From DASWED01 sp036394995 (GTDB lineage: Bacteria; Actinomycetota; UBA4738; JACQTL01): a stretch of DNA of 24,701 bases. Numbering within the stretch: the stretch's first letter is position 1; each line of letters opens with the position of its first letter. The stretch spans positions 1 through 24,701 of the forward strand of contig DASWED010000018.1 of NCBI GenBank assembly GCA_036394995.1, read 5' to 3'. The position numbers were made by a program, and so were the translations under genes. Shown piece by piece: positions 1 through 6,909 of this stretch. The notes under the pieces are model-generated. The model was given only the letters and a program-made list of their open reading frames with translations, did no database searches and was not told the DNA's origin.

Positions 1-91
1 CCTCCGGCGGGAACTCCACGTCCACCACCGGCCCGATGACCCGGACCACCCGCCCGCTCGCCTTCCCGTTCCCGTTCCCGTTGCTCGCCAT
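1..91 (-). CDS. atpD: ATP synthase F1 subunit beta, N-terminal fragment
   Basis: Catalytic beta subunit of F1, cut by the left window edge; only the first 30 residues are visible. After a short Asn-Gly repeat (MASNGNGNGNGK) comes RVVRVIGPVVDVEFPP, the standard opening strand of the beta-subunit N-terminal beta-barrel. The ATG lies 18 nt after the atpG stop, and the order atpA-atpG-atpD is the usual one. The catalytic residues (Walker A and others) lie outside the window, so activity cannot be judged. The Asn-Gly leader is low-complexity and probably a disordered tail. Confidence 0.93.
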   Translation of the reverse strand, partial: MASNGNGNGKASGRVVRVIGPVVDVEFPPE

Positions 92-109
92 CTTCGTCGT
101 CTCCCAGGG

Positions 110-1024
110 TCAGCCGGTGAGGGCGTCCGCCGTTCGTTCGGCGGCCGCCGCGGCGAGCGCCTCGGCGCCGCCCACGATCTCCGAGATCTCCGTCGTGATC
201 TCCGCCTGCCGGGCCTGGTTCGCCACCCGGGTCAGGCCCTTGATCAGGTCCTCCGCGTTGTCCGTGGCCGACTTCATGGCCCGCTGCCGCGACGCGTGCT
301 CCGAGGCCGCCGACTCGAGCATCGCCGCGAACACCCGCATCTCCACGTACCGGGGCAGCATCTGGTCGAGGATCACCTGCGGGCTCGGTTCGAACAGGTA
401 CAGGGGGTACGGCCCCGCCTCCTCGATCTCGACCTCCTCCACGATCATGGGGATGAACTGCCGGGCCTCGGCCCGCTGCGTCATGGCCGAGACGAAGTCG
501 GTGTAGACGCCGTAGATCTCGTCCACCTCGCGCCGGATGAAGGCCTCGATCAGCGTGTCGGCGATCTCCTTCGCGTGGTCGTAGGACGGCCGCTCGGAGA
601 AGCCCTGCCATTGCTGCTCGACGGCCCGTTCGCGGAACCGGTAGTACGCGATGCCCTTCTTGCCGGTCACGTACACCTTCGGCTCCTTGCCCTCGTCCCG
701 GAGGGCGGTCAGCAGCTCCTCGGCCCGGCGCAGGACGTTCGCGCTGTACGCGCCGGCCAGGCCGCGGTCGGAGGTCACCACGAACACGGCCGCGGCCTTC
801 GGCTCCGGGCGGACCTCGAGGAGCGGATGGTCCAGCCCCTCGGCCTGTCCGGTGATGTCGCCGATGGCCCGCGTGATCTCCTCGGCGTACGGCCGGGCCT
901 GCTGCACGCGCTGCTGGGCCCGCCGGATCTGCGACGCCGCGATGAGCTCCATGGCGCGCGTGATCTTCATGGTCGACTGGACCGACCGGATCCGCCGCCG
1001 GACCGCCCGGAGCTGTGCGCCCAC
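110..1024 (-). CDS. atpG: ATP synthase F1 subunit gamma
   Basis: Central rotor shaft of F1, linking the c ring to the alpha3beta3 head. The 304-residue length is normal for an actinobacterial gamma. The N-terminal helix carries the family pattern (RIRSVQSTMKITRAMELIA, about residues 11-29), and the C-terminal helix carries RQRAMKSATDNAEDLI followed by RQAEITTEISEIVGGAEAL, which pair as the long coiled coil. The start is GTG (rc of 1022-1024), directly abutting the atpA TAG (1025-1027), so translation is probably coupled to atpA. An alternative in-frame start is not needed, because alignment of the conserved N-terminal helix begins within the first dozen residues. Confidence 0.97.
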   Translation of the reverse strand: MGAQLRAVRRRIRSVQSTMKITRAMELIAASQIRRAQQRVQQARPYAEEITRAIGDITGQAEGLDHPLLEVRPEPKAAAVFVVTSDRGLAGAYSANVLRRAEELLTALRDEGKEPKVYVTGKKGIAYYRFRERAVEQQWQGFSERPSYDHAKEIADTLIEAFIRREVDEIYGVYTDFVSAMTQRAEARQFIPMIVEEVEIEEAGPYPLYLFEPSPQVILDQMLPRYVEMRVFAAMLESAASEHASRQRAMKSATDNAEDLIKGLTRVANQARQAEITTEISEIVGGAEALAAAAAERTADALTG

Positions 1025-2671
1025 CTACTTCCTCTCCCGCTTCGGCGGCACCCGCCGCTGGAGCTTCTCGGTGGCGTCCTCGTCCGCGCCCTCCACGGGC
1101 TCCTCGGACGGCGGGGCGGTGTGGACCTCGCTCGACCGGAACCCTTGCGCGAACTCCTCCACGGCGGCCTTGATCTGGCCCGCGACCTCGTCGGACAGCG
1201 TCCCGCCCTCCACGATGGCCTTCCCCACCTCGGGCTTGCGGGTCCTCATGAACTCGAGGAGCTCCTCCTCGAACCGCCGGACGTCCTCCACCGGGATGTC
1301 GTCGAGGTAGCCGTTGCCGCCCGTCCAGATCGAGATGACCTGGTCCTCCACGGAGAACGGCCGGTACTGGGGCTGCTTCAGCAGCTCGACCATCCGGGCG
1401 CCCCGGGCCAGCTGGGCCTGTGACGCCTTGTCCAGGTCCGAGCCGAACTGGGCGAATGCCTCCAGCGCGCGGTACTGCGCGAGGTCCAGGCGGAGCCGTC
1501 CGGCCACCGACTTCATGGCCTTGATCTGGGCGTTCCCGCCGACCCGGCTCACGCTGATCCCCACGTTGATGGCCGGCCGGACCCCGGAGTTGAACAGGTC
1601 CTTCTCCAGGTAGATCTGGCCGTCGGTGATGGAGATGACGTTCGTGGGGATGTACGCCGAGACGTCGCCGCCCTTGGTCTCGATGATCGGCAGCGCGGTC
1701 AGGGAGCCCCCGCCGAGCTCGTCGGACAGCTTCGCGGCCCGCTCCAGGAGCCGGGAGTGCAGGTAGAACACGTCGCCGGGGTAGGCCTCACGGCCCGGCG
1801 GCCGCCGCAGGAGCAGCGAGACCTGCCGGTACGCCTCGGCCTGCTTCGACAGGTCGTCGTAGATCACCAGCGCGTGCTGGCCCTGGTACATCCAGTGCGC
1901 CCCGAGGGCCGCGCCAGCGTACGGGGCGACGTACTTGAATGGGGCGGGCGCGCCGGCGGGGGCGTCGACGACGACCGTGTACTCCATCGCCCCGTTCTCC
2001 TCGAGGGCCCCGGCCACCTCCCGGACCGTCCCGTCCTTCTGCCCGATGGCCACGTAGATGCACTTCACCTGGCGCTTCGGGTCTCCCGACTCCCAGTTGT
2101 CCCGCTGGTTGATGATCGCGTCGATGGCCACGGCGGTCTTGCCGGTCTGGCGGTCCCCGATGATCAGCTCACGCTGGCCCCGCCCGATGGGGGTCATGGC
2201 GTCGATGGACTTGATGCCGGTCTGCAGGGGCTCCTTCACCGGCTGGCGCTGGACCACCGACGGCGCCTGGACCTCCAGGGCCCTGGTCTCGTCGGTCTCG
2301 ATGTCGCCCTTGCCGTCCAGGGGCCGCCCCAGGGGGTCGATGACCCGGCCCAGGAAGGCGTCGCCCACGGGGATCGACAGGATGCGCCCGGTATGCTTGA
2401 CCTCGTCGCCCTCCTCGATGTGCGAGGCGTCGCCCAGGATCACGCACCCGATCTCGCGGACGTCCAGGTTGAACGCGATGCCCAGGATCCCGCCGGGGAA
2501 CTCCAGGAGCTCGTTCGCCATCGTGGAGGGCAATCCCTCCACCCGGGCGATCCCGTCCCCGGTCTCGGTGACCCGCCCGACCTCCTCGCGGACCACCTGG
2601 GGGTGGAAGGACTCGACGTGCTTCTCCAGGGCTTCGCGGATCTCCTGCGGATCGATCGTCAGTTCGGCCAT
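1025..2671 (-). CDS. atpA: ATP synthase F1 subunit alpha
   Basis: Non-catalytic nucleotide-binding subunit of F1. It shows the N-terminal barrel, the Walker A P-loop GDRQTGKT with IGRGQRELIIGDRQTGKTA around residue 170, and the alpha signature PAINVGISVSRVGGNAQ. At 548 residues it is longer than the usual 500-515. The excess is a charged, Pro/Glu-rich C-terminal tail from about residue 512 (RSSEVHTAPPSEEPVEG through PPKRERK). Mycobacterial alpha subunits have a comparable extension that suppresses ATP hydrolysis; whether this one does so is inference. The ATG lies 10 nt after the atpH stop. Operon position is between atpH and atpG. Confidence 0.98.
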   Translation of the reverse strand: MAELTIDPQEIREALEKHVESFHPQVVREEVGRVTETGDGIARVEGLPSTMANELLEFPGGILGIAFNLDVREIGCVILGDASHIEEGDEVKHTGRILSIPVGDAFLGRVIDPLGRPLDGKGDIETDETRALEVQAPSVVQRQPVKEPLQTGIKSIDAMTPIGRGQRELIIGDRQTGKTAVAIDAIINQRDNWESGDPKRQVKCIYVAIGQKDGTVREVAGALEENGAMEYTVVVDAPAGAPAPFKYVAPYAGAALGAHWMYQGQHALVIYDDLSKQAEAYRQVSLLLRRPPGREAYPGDVFYLHSRLLERAAKLSDELGGGSLTALPIIETKGGDVSAYIPTNVISITDGQIYLEKDLFNSGVRPAINVGISVSRVGGNAQIKAMKSVAGRLRLDLAQYRALEAFAQFGSDLDKASQAQLARGARMVELLKQPQYRPFSVEDQVISIWTGGNGYLDDIPVEDVRRFEEELLEFMRTRKPEVGKAIVEGGTLSDEVAGQIKAAVEEFAQGFRSSEVHTAPPSEEPVEGADEDATEKLQRRVPPKRERK

Positions 2672-2681
2672 CGATGCTCCT

Positions 2682-3530
2682 TCACACGGTGAGTTGTTCG
2701 CGAGCCAGCTCGAGCTTCCGGCGGACGGAGCCGTCGATGACCTCGTCCCCCACCCGGGCCACGATCCCCCCGACCACCGAGGGGTCCACGATCACTTCCA
2801 CGTCCACGTCGCGCCCGGTGATCCGGGCCAGCGCCACGGCCAGCCGGCGCCGCCGGTCCTCGTCGAGCGGCACGGCGCTGTAGGCCTCCACCAGCACCCG
2901 GCGGCGCCGGGCCGCGGCCCGGTCGGCCAGCTCCCGGAGGCGCTCGGCCGGGTCCCCGGGCCGCGTCACCGCCCACTCCGCCAGCACCGCCGCCTCCTCC
3001 GGCGCGCGGCCCGACAGCAGGCTCCGGACCACCACCCGCTTGTTGTCGTCGGGCAGGGCCGGGTCGATCAGCGCCGTGCGCAGCTCGGCCTGGCCCTCCA
3101 CCACCCGGGAGAACCGGAACAGGTGCGCCGCCACGTCGTCGAGCGTGCCGGCGGCGTCGGCCTCGGCGAGCACGGCCTCCAGCCCGAGGTCCTCGAGCGC
3201 CTGCCGCAGCCGGAAGCTCACCGAGTCCTCCGCGGCCAGGTCCTCGACCAGGGAGAGGGTCCTGGGATCGAGGCGCCGCCCGAGGAGGTCCCGCAGGAGC
3301 GCCCGCTTGGCGTCCGGCGGCACGCCGATGTCGGCCAGGGTCTTGCGCAGCCGAGGCTGGGCCCGCAGGAGCGCGGCGACGGCGAACAGCTCCTCGCGCA
3401 GGCGGGTGAGCGCGCCCTCGCCCGCGTCGGTGGCCTCGGCGAACGCGCGCTCGGCGCGGTCGCGCGCGGAGAACCGCCCGCCCGAGCGGTCGCGGTCCGG
3501 CTCCACCGAGGCGCCCGGAGCGTCGGTCAC
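2682..3530 (-). CDS. atpH: ATP synthase F1 subunit delta, long actinobacterial form
   Basis: Peripheral-stalk subunit joining b to the top of F1. At 282 residues it is about 100 longer than E. coli delta. The C-terminal half shows the family end pattern (DPSVVGGIVARVGDEVIDGSV, about residues 249-269). Residues 46-98 (ALLRAQPRLRKTLADIGVPP) and 136-188 (VVEGQAELRTALIDPALP) align with each other, so the N-terminal region carries an internal duplication, as in Streptomyces delta. Start is GTG; its GTGA overlaps the atpF stop by 4 nt, implying coupling. Residues 1-25 are Asp/Arg/Ser-rich and probably disordered. Confidence 0.95.
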   Translation of the reverse strand: MTDAPGASVEPDRDRSGGRFSARDRAERAFAEATDAGEGALTRLREELFAVAALLRAQPRLRKTLADIGVPPDAKRALLRDLLGRRLDPRTLSLVEDLAAEDSVSFRLRQALEDLGLEAVLAEADAAGTLDDVAAHLFRFSRVVEGQAELRTALIDPALPDDNKRVVVRSLLSGRAPEEAAVLAEWAVTRPGDPAERLRELADRAAARRRRVLVEAYSAVPLDEDRRRRLAVALARITGRDVDVEVIVDPSVVGGIVARVGDEVIDGSVRRKLELAREQLTV

Positions 3531-4111
3531 TGCCGCGCGACCCCCGACCCGTTGCCGTTCGACGCCCCGCCGTTCCCGGACGCGATCAGCTCGTCGATGT
3601 AGGAGTCCACCAGGGCCAGGTGCCGCTCCTCGTCCAGCTCGGAGTCCACCACGCGGCCGGCCACCCGAACTGCCAGCAGGCCCACGGTCTGCCGGAGCTC
3701 ACGCTCGGCCCGGGCCCGTTCGGCGCGGATGTCGGCGCGAGCCGCCTCGATGATGCGGTTCGACTCGTCCTGGGCCTTCCGCTGGAGGTCCTTCCGCACC
3801 TGCTCCGCCAGCTCCCGGGCCTCGTCGATGATCCTGCGGGCCTCGCCCCGGGCCTCGTCCAGCTTCTCCCGGTACTCGGCCAGGAGGCGATCGGCGTCCG
3901 CCCGGGCCTGCTCGGCCTTCTCGATGTTGCCCTCGATCCGCTCGGCCCGCTCCCTGAGCGCGTCGGAGATGCGCTTGAACACCCCGGCCCGCCACAGGAC
4001 CCCGAGCAGCAGCAGGAATGCGACGGTTCCCCAGATCAGCTCGTTGGTCGCCGGGATCAGGGGGTTCTTGGTCTTCTTCTCGGCGGCGAGGATCGCGATC
4101 AGCGCGTGCAT
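3527..4111 (-). CDS. atpF: ATP synthase F0 subunit b
   Basis: Membrane-anchored peripheral stalk subunit of 194 residues. One transmembrane helix (LIWGTVAFLLLLGVLW, about residues 25-40) is followed by a long charged amphipathic helix with regular Glu/Arg/Ala heptads to about residue 165. The frame stays open far upstream, but the true start is the ATG at 4111: it is preceded by GCGGGAG at good spacing, lies 11 nt after the atpE stop, and gives the expected short N-terminus MHALIAILAAEKKTKNPLI. The C-terminus ends in an Asn-Gly-Ser tail (SGNGGASNGNGSG) like the atpD leader. The stop overlaps the atpH GTG by 4 nt. Confidence 0.95.
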   Translation of the reverse strand: MHALIAILAAEKKTKNPLIPATNELIWGTVAFLLLLGVLWRAGVFKRISDALRERAERIEGNIEKAEQARADADRLLAEYREKLDEARGEARRIIDEARELAEQVRKDLQRKAQDESNRIIEAARADIRAERARAERELRQTVGLLAVRVAGRVVDSELDEERHLALVDSYIDELIASGNGGASNGNGSGVARQ

Positions 4112-4122
4112 GATGCTCCCGC

Positions 4123-4356
4123 CTACAGGATGAACGCCAGGACGGCCCCGATCAGGGCGAGCACGTCGGTGAACGCGATGCCGAGGATCATGGTGGTCTG
4201 GAGCCGGTTGGCCAGCTCGGGCTGGCGGGCCTGGCCCTCGACCGTCTTGCCGACCATGAAGCCGATGCCGATGCCCGGCCCGATCGTCGAAAGGCCGTAT
4301 CCGATGAGGCTGACGCTGCCGCTCACGGCGGCGACGATCACGGCGACGAGGTGCAT
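4123..4356 (-). CDS. atpE: ATP synthase F0 subunit c (proteolipid)
   Basis: The 77-residue ring-forming proteolipid has two transmembrane helices: residues 4-38 with the glycine-rich GPGIGIGFMVG, and residues 53-77. The polar loop carries the conserved R44-Q45-P46. The ion-binding carboxylate falls in GIAFTDVLALIG and is Asp64; actinobacterial relatives that I recall usually have Glu here (FCEALALIG type). No Na+-binding signature is evident, so proton coupling is inferred. The ATG at 4356 is preceded by AAGGGAGAGG-like purines. Without this start the frame would run on into atpB territory with nonsense sequence. Confidence 0.97.
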   Translation of the reverse strand: MHLVAVIVAAVSGSVSLIGYGLSTIGPGIGIGFMVGKTVEGQARQPELANRLQTTMILGIAFTDVLALIGAVLAFIL

Positions 4357-4370
4357 TCCCTCTCCCTTCT

Positions 4371-5177
4371 CTAATGCTCTTCGCTGACGGACAACGTGAT
4401 GTACACGGCGGTGAGCAGCGTGAACACATACGCCTGCACCGCCGCGATGAAGACCTCCAGGCCGACCAGGAACACCGACAGGGCGAGCGCGGCCAGTCCG
4501 AACGGGATCGTCGGGGGCAGCGCGACCAGGTACGCGGTGCCGAGGAAGAACACGACCAGCAGGACGTGGCCGGCGAAGAAGTTCGCGAACAGCCGGATGG
4601 CGAGCGTGGCCGGCCGCAGGACCAGCGCGGTCAGCAACTCGATCGGCGTGAGCAGGATGTACGCCGCCTTCGGGACGCCCGGCGGGAACATGATGCCCTT
4701 GAAGTACCGCCCGAACCCCTTCTTCCTGATCCCCGCGGAGTTGTAGATGATCCACGAACCGACGGCGAGGATCAGCGGGACGGAGATCCGCGAGGAGATC
4801 GGGAACTGCACCGCCGGGACCACCTCCAGCAGGCTGATGAACGCCGTGAAGATGAACAGGATCGTGAGGTAGGGCTGCCAGACGACGCCCTCGCGGCCCA
4901 ACACCCCCTCCACGACGTCCCGGGCCACGAAGTCGTACAGGGCCTCCATGAGGTTCTGGCCGCCCCGGGGCACGACCCTCGGACGGCGGAACGCGAGGAT
5001 GAACACCAGGGCCGTCAGCGCCGCCACCCCGAACTCCAGGAACACCACCTTGTTCATGCACAGGTTCAGGCCGCCGACCTTGAAGTGGACGATGCACGGC
5101 CACTGGTACAGCTCGTCCGCGCTGGGCAGGCTCTTCTTGAACCCTTCGCGGGCGAACAGTGCGGCGAGGGGGAACAC
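4371..5177 (-). CDS. atpB: ATP synthase F0 subunit a
   Basis: Integral membrane stator subunit of 268 residues forming the proton half-channels. Five or six hydrophobic segments are visible (about 48-64, 104-122, 132-147, 174-200, 204-221, 229-263). The essential channel arginine is R195 in LAIRLFANFFAGH, and the late helix carries VQAYVFTLL with Q248. Start is GTG, placed immediately after the atpI TAG (TAG-GTG), which also blocks any longer reading. It lies 14 nt before atpE. A cysteine pair near the N-terminus (C28, C40) flanks the short first extramembrane segment; no function is claimed. Confidence 0.97.
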   Translation of the reverse strand: MFPLAALFAREGFKKSLPSADELYQWPCIVHFKVGGLNLCMNKVVFLEFGVAALTALVFILAFRRPRVVPRGGQNLMEALYDFVARDVVEGVLGREGVVWQPYLTILFIFTAFISLLEVVPAVQFPISSRISVPLILAVGSWIIYNSAGIRKKGFGRYFKGIMFPPGVPKAAYILLTPIELLTALVLRPATLAIRLFANFFAGHVLLVVFFLGTAYLVALPPTIPFGLAALALSVFLVGLEVFIAAVQAYVFTLLTAVYITLSVSEEH

Positions 5178-5624
5178 CTAGGCGCCGCTTCCCATCCGCT
5201 CCGGCTCGGCCGGATTCGGCCCCGCGCCGGGTTCCAGCTTCCCGGTGAGCACCACCCACGCCTCGTACACCGCGACCGAGATCGCGGTCACGATGGCGGC
5301 GAACCCGAACGCGGCGACGTCGCCGTCCGCGGCCTTCACCGCGAACAGCGAGCCCACGATCACCGCCAGCCGGACCAGCCACCCGCCCAGGGTCACGCCC
5401 TGCATGGCCGACGCCGACATCCGGCGGGCCCGCCCCAGCACGACGACGTACAGGGCGAAGCTCGCACTCACCAGCAGGACCCCGAGGAGGGCGGACACCC
5501 CGGCACGGATGCCGTTCGCGGCCGCCCCGATGCCGAACGCGGCGATCGCCAGCACGGCCCCGGGCACGAGGGCCCGCACGGCCATCTGGCGTTCCGGCTG
5601 GTCGCTAGTTTCGGTCTCTCGCAT
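5178..5624 (-). CDS. atpI: ATP synthase protein I-like membrane protein
   Basis: Small membrane protein of 148 residues with about four hydrophobic segments (about 17-37, 40-63, 80-95, 105-127) and a hydrophilic Pro/Glu tail. Length, topology and its place directly before atpB match AtpI, which helps c-ring assembly in other bacteria; sequence-level recognition is weak, so the call rests mainly on position. The ATG lies inside the end of atpZ (20-nt overlap), and the TAG abuts the atpB GTG, so it is translated as part of the same transcript. The initiation region has no good Shine-Dalgarno sequence, consistent with coupling to atpZ translation. Confidence 0.75.
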   Translation of the reverse strand: MRETETSDQPERQMAVRALVPGAVLAIAAFGIGAAANGIRAGVSALLGVLLVSASFALYVVVLGRARRMSASAMQGVTLGGWLVRLAVIVGSLFAVKAADGDVAAFGFAAIVTAISVAVYEAWVVLTGKLEPGAGPNPAEPERMGSGA

Positions 5625-5826
5625 ATCGGATGATCACGAGCCAGGTGCCGCCGATCGCTCCCACCAGCAGCCCGATGGGCAGGAACAGGGCGTGGAACCC
5701 GAGCCATCGGTCGAGCAGGTACCCGATGCCGCCCCAGACCAACAATCCCCCGAGCAGGAGTCCGATGATGGACCAGGCGTCGGGCGGACTCGCCCGGCCC
5801 CCGCCGCCCTCCGGATTCCCGGCCAT
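5605..5826 (-). CDS. atpZ: AtpZ/AtpI-family small membrane protein, first gene of the ATP synthase operon
   Basis: A 73-residue protein with two hydrophobic hairpin helices (SIIGLLLGGLLVWGGIGYLLD, here residues 19-39, and LFLPIGLLVGAIGGTWLVII, 47-66), separated by DRWLGFHA. The pattern G(x)2LDxxxG followed by a Gly-rich second helix is typical of the AtpZ / F0F1 assembly-chaperone family. The frame remains open further upstream, but the ATG at 5826 fits: it lies 9 nt after a strong -10 element, so the mRNA would start 0-3 nt before it and translation would be leaderless. There is no Shine-Dalgarno sequence, in keeping with that. Confidence 0.82.
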   Translation of the reverse strand: MAGNPEGGGGRASPPDAWSIIGLLLGGLLVWGGIGYLLDRWLGFHALFLPIGLLVGAIGGTWLVIIRYARDRN

Positions 5827-5835
5827 GGGCGCGTC

Positions 5836-5865
5836 ATTGTATCCGGGGGTCAGGAGGCGCGTCAA
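5836..5865 (-). promoter_or_regulatory. ATP synthase operon promoter (primary-sigma type)
   Basis: On the minus strand TTGACG (rc of 5860-5865) and TACAAT (rc of 5836-5841) are separated by 18 nt. Both are close to the primary-sigma consensus, and they stand out in an otherwise GC-dominated stretch. The predicted start point is about position 5829, only 3 nt before the atpZ ATG. Confidence 0.8.
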
Positions 5866-5881
5866 AGAGCGCGCGACCCCG

Positions 5882-5909
5882 TTTCCGCAGGTCAGAGGGC
5901 ATTTCCGCA
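5882..5909. repeat. Pair of 8-bp direct repeats 20 bp apart upstream of the atp promoter
   Basis: TTTCCGCA occurs at 5882-5889 and again at 5902-5909, exactly 20 bp (two helical turns) apart. A third, 7-bp copy (TTTCCGC) is at 5944-5950. They lie between the atp -35 element and the CRP-like palindrome. They could be a second operator; chance is not excluded. Confidence 0.4.
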
Positions 5910-5913
5910 TCCG

Positions 5914-5933
5914 CTTGTGAAAACTTTCACAAG
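5914..5933. promoter_or_regulatory. CRP/GlxR-family operator upstream of the ATP synthase operon
   Basis: A perfect inverted repeat with 9-bp arms (CTTGTGAAA / TTTCACAAG) and a 2-bp centre. The core reads TGTGA-N6-TCACA (5916-5931), an exact match to the CRP / GlxR / mycobacterial CRP consensus. Its centre (5923.5) lies at about -94.5 from the predicted atp start point, similar to class I activator positions. It also sits 46 bp beyond the potC stop. It is AT-rich in a GC-rich context and has no U-tract, which argues against a terminator. Confidence 0.72.
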
Positions 5934-5979
5934 TCCCGGTCCTTTTCCGCGGGCCCGACACTCCCGGCCGGGCGGCCGC

Positions 5980-6891
5980 TCAGGCCGGCCGCCGGCGATG
6001 CGCGACCACGTTCGCCACGGCGATCACCGCGCCCGTCATGAAGATGATGGTCCCCATGACGAACACCTGGGGCGGGATCCCGACCCGGGAGACGCTCCAC
6101 ACCCACAGGGGGAACGTCTCGGTGGCGCCCGCCACGAAGTTCGTGATGATGAAGTCGTCGATCGACAGGGCGAAGGCCAGCAGGGCGCCGGCCAGCACGC
6201 CGGGGAAGATCAGCGGGAACGTCACCTTCCAGAAGGTCACCCACGGCCCCGCCCCCAGGTCGCGGGCCGCCTCCTCGACCGTGAGGTCGAGCCCCGAGAG
6301 GCGGGCCCTCACTGTGATGGCGACGTAGGCGATGTTGAACATCACGTGTGCGATCAGGATGGTCGCGAGGCCGCGCGGCACGCCGAACGACACGAACAGC
6401 GACAGCAGCGACGCCCCCAGGACGATCTCGGGCGTGGAGATGTTCAGGAACATCGTGAACTCGGTGGCCGACTTGCCCCCGTAGCGATGCCGGACGAGGG
6501 CCAGGGCCAGGAGGGTCCCGAGCGCCGTGGCGATCACTGTGCTCACCGTGGCCACGATCAGCGACGTGCGCATCGCCGGGCCGAGCCCCGGGACGTCGAA
6601 CAGCCGGCGGTACCACTCGGTGGTGAACCCCAGCCACCGGAAGCTCACCCGCCTGATCCCGCTGTCGTTGAACGAGTACAGGATCATGACGAGGATCGGG
6701 ACCATCAGGTAGAGGATCACCGCGGCCGAGTACACGGGAAGGACGAACCGGGTCCACGGTGCGCGGCGAGGAGGCGTCGCGCGCCGCGCGGATGGCGAGG
6801 CCGCCTCTCGAGTGGCGACCGCCGCCTCGACCGGGGGCCTATCGCTGGGCATCGCTTCGCCGATCCGGTCGCGGCCTCCGGCCTCGCTCAT
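5980..6891 (-). CDS. potC: Spermidine/putrescine-type ABC transporter permease PotC
   Basis: Inner-membrane permease of 303 residues with about six transmembrane helices. The cytoplasmic EAA loop that docks on the ATPase reads EEAARDLGAGPWVTFWKVTFP. It also shows FNDSG after helix 1 and SIDDFIITNFVAG in helix 5, both typical of PotC/YdcV. The N-terminal 45 residues are Arg/Pro/Ala-rich and not part of the family core; a second ATG at 6852 would remove 13 of them. It follows potB by 18 nt and is the last gene of potADBC. The substrate (polyamine or a related cation) is inferred from family and cluster. Confidence 0.93.
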   Translation of the reverse strand: MSEAGGRDRIGEAMPSDRPPVEAAVATREAASPSARRATPPRRAPWTRFVLPVYSAAVILYLMVPILVMILYSFNDSGIRRVSFRWLGFTTEWYRRLFDVPGLGPAMRTSLIVATVSTVIATALGTLLALALVRHRYGGKSATEFTMFLNISTPEIVLGASLLSLFVSFGVPRGLATILIAHVMFNIAYVAITVRARLSGLDLTVEEAARDLGAGPWVTFWKVTFPLIFPGVLAGALLAFALSIDDFIITNFVAGATETFPLWVWSVSRVGIPPQVFVMGTIIFMTGAVIAVANVVAHRRRPA

Positions 6892-6909
6892 GAGGCCCCC
6901 GGACCCCCG

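Noticed and set aside
3527..4429. Longer 300-residue reading of atpF extending through atpE
   Set aside because: The upstream 106 residues are the out-of-frame shadow of atpE; the ATG at 4111 has a ribosome-binding site and gives the normal b-subunit length.
5914..5933. Palindrome as an intrinsic terminator of potC
   Set aside because: The stem is AT-rich, its 2-nt centre cannot form a proper loop, and no U-tract follows. The exact TGTGA-N6-TCACA match fits an operator better.
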